This document shows, piece after piece, positions 6,590-9,313 of a DNA stretch of 9,313 nt. Position 1 is the first letter of the stretch. Every line of letters begins with the position of its first letter. This DNA comes from an uncultured Lachnospiraceae bacterium. Its GTDB lineage: Bacteria; Bacillota; Clostridia; Lachnospirales; Lachnospiraceae. The notes below the pieces were generated by a model. It made no database searches. It saw nothing but the letters and a program-made list of their open reading frames with translations, and was not told where the DNA came from. The translations under genes were made by a program, and so were the position numbers. The stretch spans positions 1 through 9,313 of the forward strand of contig CACZQX010000102.1 in NCBI GenBank assembly GCA_902783445.1. The letters run 5' to 3'.

Positions 6590-7666
6590 ATGAAAAAAAG
6601 ATTATGTGCTATTATTTCTGTCTTTTTTATTTGTTTATTAATTGTGGGATGCACAACAGAGTCGGAGTCGAAAGAAGAAGAGAGCAGTGCCAAAAGCCTG
6701 AGCAAATCAAAAGAAATCGTGATAGAAACGACTACTACGGTTGAAATTGAGACAACGACCACGTATGTAGAGCCTGAGACACAAGCTTCTCAGCCTGCAA
6801 ACGACGAAGAATTTATTGAAAGCATAATAGAATCCGGCGGAGCGACGAATCAGGCAATAATGCCGGATACAAATTTTTCTCAGCCGGTACATGTTTCCGA
6901 AACGGTGTCCGGAGAGATAGGCTACATAATAAGCAATTATACAAACGGCAGCATGTCCGCTTTTGAAAAGGCCAAAGCGGTTCATGACTATTTGGTAACT
7001 TATGTGGTTTATGACGGAAGCGATCAAACAAGATGCCATACAGCAGATGGGGCTTTGGTTGATCACAGAGCGGTATGCGACGGATATGCAAAAGCATTTA
7101 TGCTGGTTATGCAAAGCTTGGGTTATCCTTGCCAGTTAGTTTACGGATGGGCAGGGGAGTATCATGCTTGGAATGTGGTATGTCTGGACGGCGTATGGTA
7201 TCAGGTGGACGTAACTTGGGACGATCCATATATTAATGGAGTCGGATATGGTTACGGAGACGGATCGAACCTAAGTTATTCCTACTTTTTGCTTAATGAT
7301 GCCACAATGTACTCGAATCATTCGGTTATGTGGGAATACAATCCCGATGGCGTTCCGGCCTGTACATCCACAGCCGGAATGGAATGGGTTAACGGCATTC
7401 TTACCACAAGCTACAGCCCGGGATCAACCGTAACAAGTATTGTCGATGGCGCAAACAGTGCCGCTTGGTATACTTCCCAAAGATACGGGACATTCTATAT
7501 TTTGCTTGATTTAAACTATGTCGGCGAATACACAGCAGCCTTTAATAACTTTAAAAACAGTTACTATGAGATTGTTAAAAACGGATATGGTGTAAGCAAC
7601 ATTAATATAAATGCATGGTGCGAATCGATTTATCTTGTTGTTAAACTTGATGTATCATATTGGTAA
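6590..7666 (+). CDS. Transglutaminase-like domain lipoprotein, second paralogue
   Basis: The 358-residue product has a short signal peptide (MKKRLCAIISVFFICLLIVG) ending at lipobox Cys21, so it should be anchored on the outer face of the membrane. A Ser/Glu/Thr-rich linker (about 22-70, with 'ETTTT' twice) probably holds the catalytic domain away from the membrane or wall. The transglutaminase-like domain (about 100-268) contains Cys163 (AVCDGY), His192 (YHAWNVV) and Asp207 (VDVTWDDP). It matches the upstream paralogue nearly motif for motif: FEKAKAVHDYLVT against FEKAKAMHDWLVT, and ACTSTAGMEW against ECTSTAGMDW. A related C-terminal domain follows. It lacks the Asp/Tyr insert of the upstream protein, while that protein lacks this Thr-rich linker. 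AAAAGGGG (6574-6581) serves as ribosome site 8 bases from the ATG. It has its own promoter and a strong terminator, so it can be expressed separately. Its substrate is unknown. Confidence 0.87.
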   Translation: MKKRLCAIISVFFICLLIVGCTTESESKEEESSAKSLSKSKEIVIETTTTVEIETTTTYVEPETQASQPANDEEFIESIIESGGATNQAIMPDTNFSQPVHVSETVSGEIGYIISNYTNGSMSAFEKAKAVHDYLVTYVVYDGSDQTRCHTADGALVDHRAVCDGYAKAFMLVMQSLGYPCQLVYGWAGEYHAWNVVCLDGVWYQVDVTWDDPYINGVGYGYGDGSNLSYSYFLLNDATMYSNHSVMWEYNPDGVPACTSTAGMEWVNGILTTSYSPGSTVTSIVDGANSAAWYTSQRYGTFYILLDLNYVGEYTAAFNNFKNSYYEIVKNGYGVSNININAWCESIYLVVKLDVSYW

Positions 7667-7700
7667 ACAAATAAATGGAATTAAGAAAAAGACAAAAGAG

Positions 7701-7735
7701 CGACATTTCCGATGGAAATGTCGTCTTCTTTGTTT
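7701..7735 (+). terminator. Rho-independent terminator after the second transglutaminase-like gene
   Basis: CGACATTTCC (7701-7710) and GGAAATGTCG (7714-7723) form a perfect 10-bp stem with a 3-base loop. TCTTCTTTGTTT follows, and an A/G-rich stretch precedes it (7685-7700). This arrangement can work in both directions. It separates the lipoprotein gene from the deacetylase gene. Confidence 0.85.
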
Positions 7736-7789
7736 ATAGGCAAAAAATGAAAACGTTTATATTTTAAGATGAAAATAATTATTGTTAGC

Positions 7790-7818
7790 TATACATAACT
7801 TGAAAAAGATGATACAAT
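7790..7818 (+). promoter_or_regulatory. Sigma-A-type extended -10 promoter for the PIG-L deacetylase
   Basis: TACAAT (7813-7818) is preceded by TGA (7810-7812), an extended -10. A weak -35, TATACA (7790-7795), lies 17 bases upstream. Transcription would start near 7825, about 33 bases before the ATG at 7858. Confidence 0.5.
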
Positions 7819-7857
7819 GGCTAAGGTAAAAAGTTTAAAAAAGAGGTTAATAATAAT

Positions 7858-9246
7858 ATGAAAAATAAGATTGCAATGCTATTTGGCGCTGCTATAGTGG
7901 TTGCTGCAATTACACTGTTTGGCACAAGCAAGACAGATGCAGCAGAGGTTACATATCATACTTCATCATCGATAGGAGACATCGGCAACGATCTTCAAGA
8001 TACAAATGTTTCATCTAAGGTAAAACTTAATAGCGGAGATACGGTTACGATTACATCCGACTCGGCGGTCGATTCGGTTTACATAAAATGGGATAAAGAT
8101 CCGGGCAATTGGACTCTTTCAATAGGCGGAAAAGACTATGATGAAGGAGGTTACGGTATTCTTCACGAGTTTGTGGAACTTCCTGAAGATGCTACAAGCA
8201 TTACAATTACGGTGAAACAAGATGATTGCAGAATGTGCGATCTTTGGGTATTTAAAGGTGATACTCCGGATTTTGTCCAAAAATGGGAGCCGCCTTATGA
8301 AGAAGCGGATATTTTGGCCTTGGTGGCACATGCGGATGATGAGGCGCTATTCTTCGGTCCGGCTATCGTAAACTACGTGGATAAAGCAGCCGTACAGGTT
8401 GCAATGTTTACGAACTTCCACGATTCGGAGCCTATAAGAAGTCACGAGTTTTACAATTCCTTGTGGGAGATGGGTGTAAGACATGCTCCGATAATAGGTC
8501 CTTTTTATGACTATTACTCGGAAACTTTGGATACGGCAATAGGTCAGTACGGTGAAGACGAGTCCACAGCTTATGTAACAGACCTAATCAGACGTTTTAA
8601 GCCTCAGGTAGTTACAACCCATGATACAAATGGAGAATACGGCCATGGTTGCCATATGCTTTGCGCAAAGGCAGTAATGAATGCTATAGAAGTATCGGGA
8701 AATGCAGACTCTTATCCTGAAAGCGCCAAAGACTATGGAACATGGACGCCTCTTAAGACATATATTCATCTTTGGGGCGAAAATCAGATAACTCTTGATA
8801 CAAGAACGCCTCTTGATTCATTTGGAGGCAGAACGGCCATAGAGGTGGCAAGAGAAGCTTACAAGAAACATGAATCTCAGCAATGGTGCTGGTTCTTTGT
8901 GGAAGATGGTATCGACGATCCGACATACCAATTTTCCTGCGCAAAGTTCGGTTTGTATAAAACAAGCGTTGGAACAGACAATAACAATGACTTTTTGGAA
9001 AATATAACAACATATGCCGATCAAAAAGCAAATGCTCAAAAAGAATCGGCGGAAAACGAAAGTACGGAAGTGACTGATCAAAATGATGATAGCAAATCCG
9101 GATCTTCAAAATTTGTAGTGCTGATTATCATCGTTGTAATAATCGTGCTTCTCTTAATACTCGTAATGTGTATAAGAGCATATAACAAGAAAAAACGTGC
9201 AGCCAGAAGAAGAGCAAGAAGAGCGGCACAAAGAAGAAAAGAATAG
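7858..9246 (+). CDS. Secreted, membrane-anchored PIG-L/LmbE-family deacetylase
   Basis: PIG-L/LmbE enzymes are zinc-dependent deacetylases that remove N-acetyl groups from sugars such as GlcNAc conjugates. The 462-residue product starts with a signal peptide (1-29, likely cut after TDAA). A beta-rich N-terminal domain (about 30-135) of no recognised class contains a CRMC pair (Cys124, Cys127). The catalytic domain (about 148-370) has AHADDEALFFG (157-167), where His158 and Asp161 would bind zinc and Asp160 would be the general base; the usual 'AHPDDE' proline is Ala159. It also has THDTNGEYGHGCH (254-266), with His263 and His266 as catalytic residue and zinc ligand. A Glu/Asn/Ser-rich stalk leads to a C-terminal membrane segment (about 419-439) and an Arg/Lys-rich cytoplasmic tail (444-462). 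The enzyme should therefore act outside, tethered at its C-terminus. The glycan substrate is unknown. AAGAGG (7841-7846) is the ribosome site. The next gene starts 11 bases after the stop, suggesting co-transcription. Confidence 0.86.
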   Translation: MKNKIAMLFGAAIVVAAITLFGTSKTDAAEVTYHTSSSIGDIGNDLQDTNVSSKVKLNSGDTVTITSDSAVDSVYIKWDKDPGNWTLSIGGKDYDEGGYGILHEFVELPEDATSITITVKQDDCRMCDLWVFKGDTPDFVQKWEPPYEEADILALVAHADDEALFFGPAIVNYVDKAAVQVAMFTNFHDSEPIRSHEFYNSLWEMGVRHAPIIGPFYDYYSETLDTAIGQYGEDESTAYVTDLIRRFKPQVVTTHDTNGEYGHGCHMLCAKAVMNAIEVSGNADSYPESAKDYGTWTPLKTYIHLWGENQITLDTRTPLDSFGGRTAIEVAREAYKKHESQQWCWFFVEDGIDDPTYQFSCAKFGLYKTSVGTDNNNDFLENITTYADQKANAQKESAENESTEVTDQNDDSKSGSSKFVVLIIIVVIIVLLLILVMCIRAYNKKKRAARRRARRAAQRRKE

Positions 9247-9257
9247 GGGAATTAATT

Positions 9258-9313
9258 ATGACATTACTTGCATATCAGGTTTTTAAAACCGTAGTAGAGC
9301 AAGGCAGTTTTAA
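9258..9313 (+). CDS. Probable LysR-type transcriptional regulator, N-terminus only (cut by window edge)
   Basis: Eighteen codons are present (MTLLAYQVFKTVVEQGSF) before the window ends. The pattern 'YQVFKTVVEQGSF' matches the first helix of the LysR winged helix-turn-helix domain, where 'F..V.E.GSF..AA' is typical. AGGGGA (9245-9250) overlaps the stop codon of the deacetylase gene and sits 7 bases from the ATG, so the two are likely translated from one message. Family assignment rests on a very short stretch. Other readings are possible. Confidence 0.6.
   Translation, partial: MTLLAYQVFKTVVEQGSF

Noticed and set aside
7675..7767. Short 30-codon + strand frame starting ATG 7675
   Set aside because: It runs straight through the terminator hairpin at 7701-7723 and has no Shine-Dalgarno site.

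Overview
The window is AT-rich and tightly packed with genes, all on the + strand. Ribosome binding sites are strong (AGGAGG, AAGGAGGG) and promoters are sigma-A-like. The protein families point to a low-GC Gram-positive anaerobe of the Clostridia, most likely Lachnospiraceae. The indicators are a galactokinase with the 'GNHTDH' signature, DUF4190-type membrane proteins, an Lgt-family protein with a 'GRIGC..AGCCYG' signature, and transglutaminase-like lipoproteins. The taxonomic call is inference from family resemblance and was not searched. No stretch above 300 bases lacks a gene. I see no tRNA, rRNA, CRISPR array, insertion sequence or phage gene.

Layout. 1-143: tail of an upstream unit ending in a hairpin terminator. 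144-1337: galactokinase (galK). 1456-2007 and 2195-2611: two related small membrane proteins of DUF4190 type, each with its own promoter and each starting MDNN followed by an Asn/Gln/Gly/Tyr-rich tail; the second is followed by a terminator. 2705-3487: a divergent Lgt-family membrane acyltransferase. 3522-5348: a 608-residue single-pass membrane protein, again starting MDNN, with a long repeat-bearing Gln/Asn-rich cytoplasmic tail and a duplicated extracellular domain. 5376-6470 and 6590-7666: two paralogous lipoproteins with a transglutaminase-like Cys-His-Asp domain, the second with its own promoter inside the end of the first gene and a strong terminator after it. 7858-9246: a secreted, C-terminally anchored PIG-L/LmbE-type deacetylase with its own promoter. 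9258 to the window edge: the first 18 codons of a probable LysR-type regulator.

How they may work together. Apart from galK and the partial regulator, every gene encodes a membrane or surface protein. An Lgt relative sits just upstream of two genes whose products need lipidation. Two surface thiol-protease/transglutaminase folds and a surface glycan deacetylase follow. Three membrane proteins carry prion-like cytoplasmic tails of similar composition on otherwise different bodies. A reasonable but unproven reading is a cell-envelope remodelling neighbourhood. The most unusual parts are the shared MDNN-plus-Gln/Asn tails and the Lgt-like protein, which lacks the histidine essential in E. coli Lgt.
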